From Flavobacterium soli DSM 19725 (lineage in GTDB: Bacteria > Bacteroidota > Bacteroidia > Flavobacteriales > Flavobacteriaceae), in contig NZ_AUGO01000001.1 in the NCBI RefSeq assembly GCF_000422705.1, positions 1 through 64,000 of the forward strand: DNA of 64,000 nt, in the 5' to 3' direction. Positions 17,441-26,539 of this stretch are shown here, piece after piece. A program made the position numbers and the translations under genes. Position 1 is the first letter of the stretch, and each line of letters starts with the position of its first letter. The notes below the pieces were generated by a model. That model did not search any database, had not been told where the DNA came from, and was given only the letters and a program-made list of their open reading frames with translations.

Positions 17441-18145
17441 ATGCTAAAAACAATTGTTATGGAGAATTTATCTATTATCGTAAAAAACCAACTGTCAGAT
17501 ATTGATTTTTCGAGAAACTATTTTAGAAATTATTTCATGACCATTGACGAAAAGCTTTTCATTCATTGTAATGATCTTTCTGAGAAATATCATGATCATA
17601 TAAAATTACATCTGCAAATCGGCATGGACAAAGGTATAGAATTGGAAAAGATTAAAAGTTTGTATAAGCCATTTTCTGAATATTCCAATGATATTGAAAA
17701 GCAATTTGTTCAGAGATTTAGATATTCAGTTATAATTCAAATTTATTCTTTTCTAGAAGCTGAATTAAATAAGATTTGTCAAACAATTCACGAAAATTTT
17801 GACGTAAAGTTTCGATTGTCAGATTTAAAGGGTGCAAATGATATCGACAGAGTAAAACTATATTTATTAAAGACTTTAAATCACGATATTTCCAAAATAA
17901 AGTTATGGAAATTTGTAAACGACTTTAGAAAAATTAGAAATCTAATAGTTCATTCTGACGGAATATTTACTATCAATCATAATGATTATAGAAGTGTAGT
18001 AGAATTTTCAAAAGATAATTTTCAGATTAACGAAATTAATGAAACTATGGTTTTAATGATTGACAATCCAGAATTCATAGTAAATTCCATAAATTCAATT
18101 TCTAGATTTCTCAATCACGTGATCAACAACAAGCACATCGCCTAA
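17441..18145 (+). CDS. HEPN-type putative RNase
   Basis: 234 residues, soluble, no signal peptide. The second half is helical and contains RKIRNLIVHSDG, in which R166-N-L-I-V-H171 fits the catalytic RX4-6H motif of HEPN ribonucleases. A preceding helix (RYSVIIQIYSFLEAELNKIC) resembles the N-terminal HEPN helices of the RiboL-PSP-HEPN/MAE_28990 type. Such proteins act as RNases in toxin-antitoxin or phage-defence systems. No antitoxin partner is visible next to it. The stop codon TAA lies inside GCCTAAC and the ATG follows GTTAGGC, as in an integron cassette. A second ATG at 17459 (MENLS) is an alternative start. Confidence 0.7.
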   Translation: MLKTIVMENLSIIVKNQLSDIDFSRNYFRNYFMTIDEKLFIHCNDLSEKYHDHIKLHLQIGMDKGIELEKIKSLYKPFSEYSNDIEKQFVQRFRYSVIIQIYSFLEAELNKICQTIHENFDVKFRLSDLKGANDIDRVKLYLLKTLNHDISKIKLWKFVNDFRKIRNLIVHSDGIFTINHNDYRSVVEFSKDNFQINEINETMVLMIDNPEFIVNSINSISRFLNHVINNKHIA

Positions 18146-18245
18146 CAGCGGTTTTGCGCTATTGCTGTTTGGTTGTGAAAGTTCGTTTCTTTTTCCATAA
18201 CTTCGTTTAGTCCAGCCGAGCGAACTCAGTTTCAATTTTCACAGA
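18140..18245. other. attC-like palindromic region after the HEPN gene
   Basis: It begins with GCCTAAC (left core RYYYAAC). AACAGC (18144) can pair with GCTGTT (18164), and a larger imperfect inverted repeat pairs TGTGAAAGTTCG (18174) with CGAACT and TTTTCACA (to about 18242). No closing GTTRRRY core was found, so if it is an attC it is degenerate or truncated. Confidence 0.35.
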
Positions 18246-18292
18246 CATTGTAAAGTCACATCCCATAAAGCTTACACCTATAAAAAAAAACA

Positions 18293-18871
18293 ATGAAGAA
18301 ATTTTTATATTTAATAATGATTTTAACCATTTCATTGAATGGCTGTTCGCAGAAATTCGAAAAGGTATGTCATGGAAATGATTGTAGCGTAAAATGCAAT
18401 TGCCCAATTGGCTATGAGATAAATGAAGATTCGAAATTAAAGCATGTAAAAAATCAATTTTATAAAAATGAATATGGGCATTTATACATCAAAACAGGTT
18501 CAGTTCGTCCTGGAAAAAATGGAGAACCCATAGATAATGAATTTTTCAGTAGTTTAATTTCTCAAAGTATTGATGTAGATACTTATAAAAAATTTGATGA
18601 CGGTGCGTGGTATGGAAAAGACAAAAATAATATTTACTTCACAAAGCCAAATAGCGATGGTGATCATATTTGGGAAATAGAAGGTGCTGATGTAAAAACC
18701 TTTACAACCTTAAATACAATCTATGACAATTATGCAATTGACGCAAACCATATTTATAAATACGATGAAATAGTCGTAGGTTTTAATCCAAATAAAACCA
18801 AATTTTTACGAAATAAAGAAGGTTTGATAATCGAATTAGTGCAAGGAACTTTAAGATATAAAATTGAATAA
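18293..18871 (+). CDS. DKNYY-type lipoprotein
   Basis: 192 residues. A lipoprotein signal (MKKFLYLIMILTISLNGC) places Cys18 at the cleavage site, so the protein is probably on the outer membrane or periplasmic face. The middle and end show DKNYY-family features (WYGKDKNNIYF, YDNYAIDANHIYKYDEIV), a domain of unknown function common in small secreted Bacteroidota proteins. A second Cys-rich patch (CHGNDCSVKCNC) follows the signal. Six bases separate it from the next gene, so the two are probably cotranscribed. Confidence 0.8.
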   Translation: MKKFLYLIMILTISLNGCSQKFEKVCHGNDCSVKCNCPIGYEINEDSKLKHVKNQFYKNEYGHLYIKTGSVRPGKNGEPIDNEFFSSLISQSIDVDTYKKFDDGAWYGKDKNNIYFTKPNSDGDHIWEIEGADVKTFTTLNTIYDNYAIDANHIYKYDEIVVGFNPNKTKFLRNKEGLIIELVQGTLRYKIE

Positions 18872-18877
18872 TTATCT

Positions 18878-19474
18878 ATGAAAACAAGAAAAATACTCTA
18901 TACTTTACTCCTCATTGTAGTAAGCATAATTGTGAATGCTCAGGGGTATAAAAAAACAATACTTGCTGACTTTGACACTTATGTCGGTTTTGTTAAGGCC
19001 AAGAATTACAAGAAGGCATTCGATTATTTTGCCCCTGAATTTTTTGAAATCTATCCAAAATCAGAATTATTGAAGCTTGCGGAAATTTCTTCCAGCAATA
19101 ATTCGACTCATCTGGAAAACACAAAAGTTTACGATATAGCAGATGCTCAGAAAATCGGGAACAAATATTATTCTATGCTTACCTATTCGATGCAATTGTA
19201 TATAAAAATGGAGCATGAAAGAGATAAGACAGAAAGCGATAAGCAACAATTAGTGGGTTTTTCTAAGAGCGTTTATGATGATTTGTATGGTGCTAAAAAT
19301 GTTTTGTATAACAAGGAATCGGACACTTTCGAAATTTTAATCGAGTTGCCGGCCTATGCAGTTTCTGATGATGGCCAAAAGAACTGGAAGTTTCTTTACG
19401 CAGAAAAACATACTATGGATATGCTAAAACAACTGTTGCCAAAGGAAGTTTTTGAAAAGCTTAAATTTAAATAG
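18878..19474 (+). CDS. Secreted hypothetical protein
   Basis: 198 residues with a Sec signal peptide (MKTRKILYTLLLIVVSIIVNAQG, cleavage after NAQ). The mature part is charged and helical with a central MLTYSMQLYIKMEHE segment. The NYKKAFDYFAPEFFEIYPKSELL stretch suggests an NTF2-like or DUF4878-like fold, but this is only a resemblance. It follows the DKNYY lipoprotein by six bases. Function unknown. Confidence 0.7.
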   Translation: MKTRKILYTLLLIVVSIIVNAQGYKKTILADFDTYVGFVKAKNYKKAFDYFAPEFFEIYPKSELLKLAEISSSNNSTHLENTKVYDIADAQKIGNKYYSMLTYSMQLYIKMEHERDKTESDKQQLVGFSKSVYDDLYGAKNVLYNKESDTFEILIELPAYAVSDDGQKNWKFLYAEKHTMDMLKQLLPKEVFEKLKFK

Positions 19475-19512
19475 CGCTGTTCAAACAAAAATAAGATTCC
19501 TTAGTCTTATTT

Positions 19513-20379
19513 CTAATTGTTTCTCACCTCCAGCATATACCCAATTCCATGTACATTGGTTAATTTGATGGATTCATCCTCACTCAATTTCTTACGCAAT
19601 TTAGAGATATAGGTATCCAAACTTCTTCCAACAAAAACACCATGATCCTCCCATACTTTTTTGGAAAGTTCTTCGCGTTTGATGACTTTATTTGGGTTTT
19701 CAACAAAAACCGTTAGCAATTCGACTTCCTTTTTTGAAAGACTTATTTCAGTCGCTTCCACCATTAATTTATTTTCGTCTGGATAGAATTGAAACTTGCC
19801 TAGCGGAATGCTATTACCATTTGTTGAATTAGTTTCTCTTACTTTCTTATGTCTAGGAAAGAAAACAAAAGCCAGAATACTACTTCCAATTAAAAGTACA
19901 ATCCAAATGAATTTAGTACTCGAAGTGGTCGTTTTTTCTAAAAAGCGTACTTCGATTGTATAACATTTTTGAGGCAAGAATCGTCCGCTGCAAGGAATAA
20001 TGCTTTTCTCCTTGTTTGCATATTTTAGAAAACTATAGGCTACTTCCAAATCTTCACATTGCTTCACTTCAATTTGGTACTCCAAAGGCAAGTTTGCTTT
20101 TTGAAAACTTCGACCTATAATCCTCACCAAACTGTCAGGATTCATGGCGAGTGCCTTTTCAAAAGAAAGTTGGTATTTAGAAGTTTCCACTTTCTGAACC
20201 GGCAATATCAGCGAAGTACTGTCTTGATTGGAAAGCAACAATTTATTTCCTGCATCCCGCAACGCAATTTTGACCAATTCAGAAAAAGTATCGTCTTTTT
20301 TATCAGGAACTACAAGCAGGATAGATGCAAAAACTGCCAAGCAAAGACTGCTGTAGAAATAAATTTTTTGTCGATTCAT
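19513..20379 (-). CDS. Membrane-anchored winged-helix transcriptional regulator
   Basis: 288 residues from MNRQKIYFY. TM1 spans about 6-23, a periplasmic sensor segment 26-155 (with Cys108, Cys130, Cys139), TM2 157-174, and an OmpR/PhoB-type winged helix 191-288 (SLSKKEVELLTVFVENPNKV, REELSKKVWEDHG, RSLDTYISKLRKKL, VHGIGYML). It has no receiver domain. The topology is like ToxR turned around: DNA binding at the C-terminus, sensing outside. It is divergent from the propeller lipoprotein at 20545 (165-base gap), its likely target or partner. A longer start at 20397 is possible but adds only MFFAPL. Confidence 0.85.
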   Translation of the reverse strand: MNRQKIYFYSSLCLAVFASILLVVPDKKDDTFSELVKIALRDAGNKLLLSNQDSTSLILPVQKVETSKYQLSFEKALAMNPDSLVRIIGRSFQKANLPLEYQIEVKQCEDLEVAYSFLKYANKEKSIIPCSGRFLPQKCYTIEVRFLEKTTTSSTKFIWIVLLIGSSILAFVFFPRHKKVRETNSTNGNSIPLGKFQFYPDENKLMVEATEISLSKKEVELLTVFVENPNKVIKREELSKKVWEDHGVFVGRSLDTYISKLRKKLSEDESIKLTNVHGIGYMLEVRNN

Positions 20380-20544
20380 AAGTGGTGCAAAGAACATACA
20401 ATTTTGTCATTTTTTAAAACCGTTGACACTTCTTTTGCATTTTTTTTACATTTCAACAAATTGATTAGGCTAGTTTTACATCAAATTATTTTAACAAGCA
20501 TGTTTTCATTTCACAACAAAATTTGTAAATACCACCATTATACA

Positions 20545-21666
20545 ATGATGAAAAATATAAAATTATATTTCCAAAATTTTAAAACCATTAGCTTATCCCT
20601 ACTCTTATCTTTCCTTTCTTCTTCATGTGTCGGTCAAGCAGAAAAAAACACATCACTATTAAAATTTAAGACCGAAAAAGTAAAAATACACCAAGACAGT
20701 ATCAGTATGAAAGCTGAAACTTTACCGGAATTTAGAGTGGACCCACACGATAAAGAATATCAAGGAAATCAAATAAGTGGTGTTGTTCGAACTGTTTTTC
20801 AAGACAAAAAAGGAAATTTTTGGTTTGGTTCTCAAAATGGCCTTTGCAGGAAGGATCGAAACGGCTTGGTGTATTTTGATCTTAAAGATTCGATTCATCA
20901 ACAAGTAACAGTTCATGTCATTCTGGAAGATAAAACAGGAAACATCTGGATTGGTTTTGGAGGTGGAATTGCAAAATATGACGGACACTATTTTACCGTT
21001 TTTTACGAAAAAAATATCCTAACCAGCAGTAGCCTTTGGAGCATGATTATGGATAAAGAAGGAATTCTTTGGATAGGAACAACGGAGGGCGTTTTTACTT
21101 TTGATGGAGAAACCTTAACCCCATTTGAAATTCCAGAAGGCAAAATAGATCCTACAAAAGGCGTTAGCACAACCAAAATGGTTCGTTCGATCATAAAAGA
21201 TAATAGAGGCAGAATATGGTTTGGAACCAATGGCGGAGCTTATGTTTATGATGGCAAGACTTTAAATTCTATTTCAGAAAAGGACGGACTTCTATCTAAT
21301 TTTGTGCATCAAATCATGCAGGATTCAAAGGGAAATTATTGGATATCGACCTCGAAAGGACTTTTTGAATATGATGGAAACAAACTTATTAATAGGTCTG
21401 AAAATCTTTATGAAACCGATGAAGGTGTGGGTTGTGTTTTTGAAGATAAAAACGGCATCATTTGGTTTACCGCAAACAGGCGTGATATTTACAAGTATAA
21501 AGACAAAAAAATTACAAAATTTCATATTGGACAAGGAGAAACTGGTCCTTTACCTTTTCAAATCTACGAAGATCAGCAAGACCGCCTTTGGTTTGTAGGT
21601 TTTAAAGGTGCTTATCGCTTTGAAAACAATTCTTTTGTTAATGTAACTAGGGATGGACCTTGGTAG
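20545..21666 (+). CDS. Two-component-regulator-type beta-propeller lipoprotein
   Basis: 373 residues from MMKNIKLYFQ. The lipoprotein signal ends in LSSSC (about residue 24). At least seven propeller strands of the Reg_prop type follow: GNFWFGSQNGLCR, GNIWIGFGGGIAKYDG, GILWIGTTEGVFTFDG, GRIWFGTNGGAYVYDG, GNYWISTSKGLFEYDG, GIIWFTANRRDIYKY, DRLWFVGFKGAYRF. Such propellers are normally the sensor part of hybrid kinases. Here the propeller stands alone on a lipoprotein next to a divergent membrane-bound regulator. The same frame stays open upstream to 20059 but runs antisense to the regulator, so that extension is rejected. Confidence 0.87.
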   Translation: MMKNIKLYFQNFKTISLSLLLSFLSSSCVGQAEKNTSLLKFKTEKVKIHQDSISMKAETLPEFRVDPHDKEYQGNQISGVVRTVFQDKKGNFWFGSQNGLCRKDRNGLVYFDLKDSIHQQVTVHVILEDKTGNIWIGFGGGIAKYDGHYFTVFYEKNILTSSSLWSMIMDKEGILWIGTTEGVFTFDGETLTPFEIPEGKIDPTKGVSTTKMVRSIIKDNRGRIWFGTNGGAYVYDGKTLNSISEKDGLLSNFVHQIMQDSKGNYWISTSKGLFEYDGNKLINRSENLYETDEGVGCVFEDKNGIIWFTANRRDIYKYKDKKITKFHIGQGETGPLPFQIYEDQQDRLWFVGFKGAYRFENNSFVNVTRDGPW

Positions 21667-21728
21667 CGCTAAAAAACAACTGACGCTTCACTTTATATTT
21701 CAACTATTAACTTTAAAAATCATCAATC

Positions 21729-22289
21729 ATGAACAACAGTTTATTTTATGGATTAGCACTCCTTTCAATCAATTACAATTGCACAAATGTAAAATCGGAG
21801 GATTTTGTCGCCAATGCAACAGTTCAAGACAGTGTTTATGTCGAACCTACACATTTTAGCGACGATCTGGTGCGAGATGACGCACTCTACTCTTCCCTTA
21901 TTCGGGTAGATAAACAAAATAGCGACGAATATGTGCTATCGGTTCAAATGAACCTGAAGAAGAATGCTTATTTTGTTTCGCCAAATGCCAAACGGGATTT
22001 TTCGGGAAAATTTATGCTTGTGCTTGACGAACCTGGTAAGATCCAAACCAACGGAAACCTCATTGAAACACCCTTATCCAAAGAAGAATTAGACAAAGGC
22101 GAAGGTTTGGTGAATTGGGTTCGTAAAAACACCCATTACAAACAAAGATTAAAAGTCTTGTCCGACGAAAATTTTGAAGTAAGATGTTATATTCAATTTA
22201 CGATTGAACCCCGTTGTACTTTGGAGAAAGTGCCTTTTATCCTTTTGCAAAAGGATGGGAAGTTGAGTTTGAATATGGAGGGGTGTTAG
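21729..22289 (+). CDS. Hypothetical protein
   Basis: 186 residues beginning MNNSLFYGLALLSINYNC, possibly a weak export signal with a Cys at 18. The rest is a soluble beta-rich domain (EYVLSVQMNLKKNAYFVSP, GKFMLVLDEPGKIQTNG, EVRCYIQFTIEPRCTLEKV), faintly like the N-terminal thiol-sensing domain of DsbD-type proteins. The family is not recognised. It lies 62 bases after the propeller gene in the same direction and may belong to its transcript. A bidirectional terminator follows at 22306-22332. Confidence 0.7.
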   Translation: MNNSLFYGLALLSINYNCTNVKSEDFVANATVQDSVYVEPTHFSDDLVRDDALYSSLIRVDKQNSDEYVLSVQMNLKKNAYFVSPNAKRDFSGKFMLVLDEPGKIQTNGNLIETPLSKEELDKGEGLVNWVRKNTHYKQRLKVLSDENFEVRCYIQFTIEPRCTLEKVPFILLQKDGKLSLNMEGC

Positions 22290-22305
22290 ATTCCATTAGT
22301 GAAAC

Positions 22306-22332
22306 AAAAAACGGACTCAAAAGTCCGTTTTT
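22306..22332. terminator. Bidirectional terminator between convergent genes
   Basis: AAAAACGGACT/AGTCCGTTTTT with a five-base loop, serving the gene at 21729 and the M3 peptidase. Confidence 0.85.
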
Positions 22333-22345
22333 CAATTAATATACA

Positions 22346-24487
22346 TTATCCTTTTAGCTTCTTCAAACTCGCAGGTTTCTTATCCAAACCACGTTTTCGC
22401 AATAGCGGTTCCACACTTGGTTCTGCTCCACGGAAACGTTTGTACAACACCATCGGATCTTCGGTTCCGCCTCTTTCCAGAACGTTTTCACGGAAGAGTT
22501 TTGCCTTTTCTGGATTGAATAAGTTAGTAGTTTTAAATGCTTCAAAAGCATCGGTATCCAAAACACCCGACCAGATGTAACTGTAATATCCAGAAGAATA
22601 GCCACCAGAGAAAATGTGCTGGAAATAAGTCGTTCTATATCGCGGAATGATTGCATCAATCAAACCAATCTTTTGCATCGAATTCTTTTCAAATGTATTT
22701 GCGTCAAGCGAAATTGCAGCAGTTTGCGAATGATAATCCATATCCAACAACGAAGCCGCCAAATATTCTACCGTGGCAAAACCTTGATCGAAAGTGCCTG
22801 ATTTCTGTAACTTTTGGATTAATTCATCTGGAATGGCAGTACCTGTTTTATAATGTTTGGCATACATCTTTAACACTTCAGGTTCAGCAGCCCAATTTTC
22901 CATAATCTGCGAAGGCAGTTCTACAAAATCTCTTGGAACGCTTGTTCCTGCAAGAGATTTATAAGTCACATTCGACAACAATCCGTGTAAAGCATGACCA
23001 AATTCGTGGAAATACGTCGTCACTTCATCAAACGTAAACAAGGCTGGAGCATCAGCTGTTGGCTTTGTAAAGTTACACACAATCGAAATTACCGGAGCTT
23101 GACGAACGCCATTTTTAGTTTTTTGATTTCTATAGGAGGTCATCCAGGCACCTCCTCTTTTGGAAGCTCTCGGAAAAAAATCCATATATAAAATTCCAAC
23201 ATGGGTTCCGTTTGCCTCGGTCACTTCCCAAGCCGTCACATCTTCATGATAGACTGGAACATTATCAAGTTGCTTGAATTTTAATCCGTATAGCTTTTCT
23301 GTTACTTGAAAAACACCCTTCGTCACATTATCCAAACTGAAATAAGGTTTCAATTCCTGTTCGTCCAGATCAAAACGTTGCTTTCTGATTTTTTCGGTAT
23401 AATACCTCCAGTCATAAGGTTGCACTTTATCTTTGATTCCGTCTTTTTCCATCATCTTTTGGATATCAGCCGCTTCGGTTTTCGCAATTTCCAAAGCCGG
23501 TTTCCACAAATCATTCAAAAGCTTGTTTACATTCTCTGCATTTTTAGCCATTGATTCTTCCAAAACATAATCGGAATGTGATTTGTAGCCCAACAATCTC
23601 GCCTTTTCACTACGAAGATTGGCAAGTTTAATAGCATTCGCCTTATTATCCAAATCATCATCATGGTTGGCTCTGGTTTGATAAGCATTCCAAATTTCCT
23701 GACGCAATTTTCGATTCGAACTGTATTGCAGGAACGGCATTACACTCGAATTGGCAAGTGTAAAAACCCATTTTCCTTCTTTCCCTTTCGCCTTTGCATC
23801 TGCAGCAGCGGCTTCAATTAGTTGATTTGGCAAACCTGCAAGATCTTTTTTATCCGTAATAACCAATTCATATTTATTGGTTTCAGCCAAGATATTCTGA
23901 CCGTATTTTAAGGAAGTTAGCGAAAGTTCGGCATTAATTTTTCGCAATTTATCCTTATCGGTTTCGGATAAATTAGCACCACTTCTCACAAAAGATTTGT
24001 GTCGGTTTTCCAATAATTTAGCCTGCTCCAAATTCAAGTTCAAGCTTTCTCGCTTGTTCCAAAGCGTTTTTACACGTTCGAATAATTTTTCATTCAGGGA
24101 AATATTGTCACCGTGAGCCGATAAAGCAGGTGCGGTTTCTTTTGCAATCGCTTGAAGTTCATCGTTTGTATTTGCCGAATTATAATTCCCGAAAACACGG
24201 TTTACTTCAGAAAGCAATTCACCCGCATTTTCCATCGCCAGAATGGTGTTGTCAAAAGTAGGAGCTTCAGGATTATTGGCAATCAAATTGATTTCGGCTT
24301 CATGTTTTTTTATACCTTCTAAAATAGCGGGTTTAAAGTGTTCGTTCTTGATTTTATCAAAAGGTGGAACATTAAATGGCGTGTCATACGACTGAAAGAA
24401 TGGATTCATAGTTTGCTTTTTTTCTTGTGCTTCAATGGTAAATAAATTTCCAATGGTGAGCAAAATTAGAAGAGATTTAGATTTCAT
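22346..24487 (-). CDS. M3-family peptidyl-dipeptidase (Dcp-like)
   Basis: 713 residues, usual for exported M3 oligopeptidases. The signal peptide is MKSKSLLILLTIGNLFTIEA. The zinc site FHEFGHALHGLLS (HExxH at about residue 493) is intact, followed by the GTSVPRDFVELPSQIMENW segment that supplies the third ligand. Known role: removes dipeptides from the C-termini of peptides, probably in the periplasm given the signal. It stands alone with a shared terminator at its end. Dcp and oligopeptidase A are close relatives; export and the family sequence favour Dcp. Confidence 0.92.
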   Translation of the reverse strand: MKSKSLLILLTIGNLFTIEAQEKKQTMNPFFQSYDTPFNVPPFDKIKNEHFKPAILEGIKKHEAEINLIANNPEAPTFDNTILAMENAGELLSEVNRVFGNYNSANTNDELQAIAKETAPALSAHGDNISLNEKLFERVKTLWNKRESLNLNLEQAKLLENRHKSFVRSGANLSETDKDKLRKINAELSLTSLKYGQNILAETNKYELVITDKKDLAGLPNQLIEAAAADAKAKGKEGKWVFTLANSSVMPFLQYSSNRKLRQEIWNAYQTRANHDDDLDNKANAIKLANLRSEKARLLGYKSHSDYVLEESMAKNAENVNKLLNDLWKPALEIAKTEAADIQKMMEKDGIKDKVQPYDWRYYTEKIRKQRFDLDEQELKPYFSLDNVTKGVFQVTEKLYGLKFKQLDNVPVYHEDVTAWEVTEANGTHVGILYMDFFPRASKRGGAWMTSYRNQKTKNGVRQAPVISIVCNFTKPTADAPALFTFDEVTTYFHEFGHALHGLLSNVTYKSLAGTSVPRDFVELPSQIMENWAAEPEVLKMYAKHYKTGTAIPDELIQKLQKSGTFDQGFATVEYLAASLLDMDYHSQTAAISLDANTFEKNSMQKIGLIDAIIPRYRTTYFQHIFSGGYSSGYYSYIWSGVLDTDAFEAFKTTNLFNPEKAKLFRENVLERGGTEDPMVLYKRFRGAEPSVEPLLRKRGLDKKPASLKKLKG

Positions 24488-24717
24488 CTGAATAAATTTA
24501 AGGAACGTAAATTTAGTGGAAATATCAAGAAGTCTGATACGGTTAACGGTATTTTATGAAGTGTTGGATAGATTTCAAATTAGTATTAAAAAACCCAACT
24601 CGATTTTTCCCTAATTCATTTTCGTTTTCCCTTGATTCATCCAAAAACGGTTTTCAGGTACCGACCTAAAGTATAATTTCGCTTCATAATCAATATATAA
24701 ATCAAAAATAATTCATC

Positions 24718-25446
24718 ATGAAAACAACAGCTTCTAAAGTAAAATTCTTAACGAACTATTCAACATTTCTGACCATTATTATGGTTTCGTTTTTTCTTTT
24801 TTCCTTTAACAAAATAAGACAAATCGAAAATTTCGAAGAAATTAATGTAAAGAGAATTAACATTATTGAGAACGATGGAACGATAAGAATGGTAATCAGT
24901 AACAAAGAATTACAGCATTCAGGACGACTAGACGGAAAAGATTGGGAAAAACGTGAACGACCATCTGGACTTATTTTCTTTAACGATGAAGGCGATGAAT
25001 GTGGCGGATTGATCTATCAAACTAAAGAAACCAAAAACGGATTAATATCAGGAATGTCAATCACGATGGACCGTTATAAGGACGATCAGGTGTTGCAATT
25101 GTCTAATCAAGAAACGGTTATCAACGGAAAAATCATGTCACAACGCGGAATTCACATCAATGATTTTCCGATGGATAGCCATATCACAAAAAGGATGGAA
25201 ATGCTGGAAGAAGCTCAAAAAATCACCAATCCCGACGAAAGAAAGAAAAAGATAAATGAAATCTATGACCAATATGGCGAGCGAAATCTTTTATTTCTGG
25301 GTAAAACAAAAGGAAACTCCCAAGGCTTATTTTTGAGTGATTCAAAAGGACAACCTAAAATGATGATCTATGTAGATGAACAAGGAAATCCTAAAATACA
25401 GACTTTCAACAGCAAAGGCGAAATAAAAGATTTTATTGTAGAATAA
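24718..25446 (+). CDS. Membrane-anchored hypothetical protein
   Basis: 242 residues. One N-terminal transmembrane segment (about 14-32, FLTIIMVSFFLFSF) is followed by an extracytoplasmic domain rich in short beta repeats (INIIENDGTIRMVISN, GLFLSDSKGQPKMMIYVDEQ, NPKIQTFNSKGE). The repeated 'ndG..rmvi' pattern recurs in proteins of unknown function in Bacteroidota. It precedes the LytS/LytTR pair by 77 bases but has its own terminator at 25456-25482, so cotranscription is uncertain. Function unknown. Confidence 0.75.
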   Translation: MKTTASKVKFLTNYSTFLTIIMVSFFLFSFNKIRQIENFEEINVKRINIIENDGTIRMVISNKELQHSGRLDGKDWEKRERPSGLIFFNDEGDECGGLIYQTKETKNGLISGMSITMDRYKDDQVLQLSNQETVINGKIMSQRGIHINDFPMDSHITKRMEMLEEAQKITNPDERKKKINEIYDQYGERNLLFLGKTKGNSQGLFLSDSKGQPKMMIYVDEQGNPKIQTFNSKGEIKDFIVE

Positions 25447-25455
25447 TTATAAAAG

Positions 25456-25482
25456 GAAAAGTGTAGCAATGCTACACTTTTC
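25456..25482 (+). terminator. Terminator hairpin
   Basis: GAAAAGTGTAGC/GCTACACTTTTC stem with a three-base loop, then TTC and an A/T-rich tail. Confidence 0.75.
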
Positions 25483-25501
25483 TTCAATTAAAGCATTTTC
25501 C

Positions 25502-25509
25502 TATATTTG
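25502..25509 (+). promoter_or_regulatory. Candidate -7 box for the LytS-like kinase
   Basis: TATATTTG fits TAnnTTTG and lies 14 bases before the ATG at 25524. Confidence 0.5.
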
Positions 25510-25523
25510 TAAAAATAGATTTG

Positions 25524-26534
25524 ATGAAATCTGCATCTACCCTAAAAAACATACTTTCAATTATTATAGTCATTGTACTGATCAACACCATTCAGATCTA
25601 TACACTCTATCAAACCCGAAAGTTTGGCGACATTGATTTCTTTGATTTTCAGGATCATTTGTTTGGAATGATAACGTGTTGCATTTCATTTATCAGCACC
25701 TACTACTCTTGGCAATTCATTTCAAAAAGATACAAGCTAAAAGCCGTAAAAATAGGACTCTCATTTTTGTTTGCTTTAGTAGTATTTTCGGCTTTGAGCA
25801 GTATTTTCTTTGTTGTCTATCGGTATGTTATCTATGGTTTCGGAACCAGCTTATGGATGATGGTGGGGAATATTGTTTTTGGAGTAACGATGTCGCATCT
25901 CTACATCAGCGGTTATACGATTGCATATTTGCATTTTAAAAATTCGAAAGAAATGGCACTCGACATTGAACGTTTGGAAAAAGAGAAGGAAATTTTTAAA
26001 TCGAAAATGTTACAAAAGAACCTCGAACCTCATTTCTTGTTCAACAATTTAAGTGTGCTATCTAGTTTGAGTCGAAAAAACCAAGAAGAAATGGAAACCT
26101 TTATTGATGATTTTTCGGATGTGTATCGGTATTTTTTAAAACATTCCGAACAAGAAATTGTTCCGCTAACCGAGGAACTTCATTTTATTAAAGGCTACAC
26201 CAATCTTATCGAAAAACGATTCAATAAAGCCTATAAAATTATAAATACAATCGAAGACAAAACTGGCTTTATAGTACCGTGCACTTTGCAATTAGGAATT
26301 GAAAACGCATTAAAACACAATAGGGGAAGTGAAAATAATCCACTGATTATCGAATTGTACCGAATTGAAAATACGATATTTATAAAAAACAAATTACAAC
26401 CAATAGCTAATGTTTCGAGTTCGAACATCGGCAATCAATACCTTAAGAAACAGTATAAATTATTGTTTAATCTAGACATCATTTTTACTAAAACTGAAAC
26501 TGAATATTGTGTTGAAATTCCACTAATTCCTTAA
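25524..26534 (+). CDS. LytS-type sensor histidine kinase
   Basis: 336 residues. Four transmembrane segments (about 10-28, 42-62, 75-98, 105-130) lead into a coiled coil and the His_kinase domain with the phospho-acceptor motif NLEPHFLFNNLSVLSSLSRK. A simplified ATPase domain with an N-box-like LQLGIENALKHN follows. Known for the family: senses a membrane or envelope signal and phosphorylates the adjacent LytTR regulator. The regulator begins six bases after this stop codon, so they form an operon. The start is ATG at 25524; a TTG lies one codon earlier. Confidence 0.92.
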   Translation: MKSASTLKNILSIIIVIVLINTIQIYTLYQTRKFGDIDFFDFQDHLFGMITCCISFISTYYSWQFISKRYKLKAVKIGLSFLFALVVFSALSSIFFVVYRYVIYGFGTSLWMMVGNIVFGVTMSHLYISGYTIAYLHFKNSKEMALDIERLEKEKEIFKSKMLQKNLEPHFLFNNLSVLSSLSRKNQEEMETFIDDFSDVYRYFLKHSEQEIVPLTEELHFIKGYTNLIEKRFNKAYKIINTIEDKTGFIVPCTLQLGIENALKHNRGSENNPLIIELYRIENTIFIKNKLQPIANVSSSNIGNQYLKKQYKLLFNLDIIFTKTETEYCVEIPLIP

Positions 26535-26539
26535 AAACA

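Noticed and set aside
20059-20544. N-terminal extension of the propeller lipoprotein (535-residue frame)
   Set aside because: The extension is antisense to the winged-helix regulator, while MMKNIKLYFQ at 20545 begins a clear lipoprotein signal.
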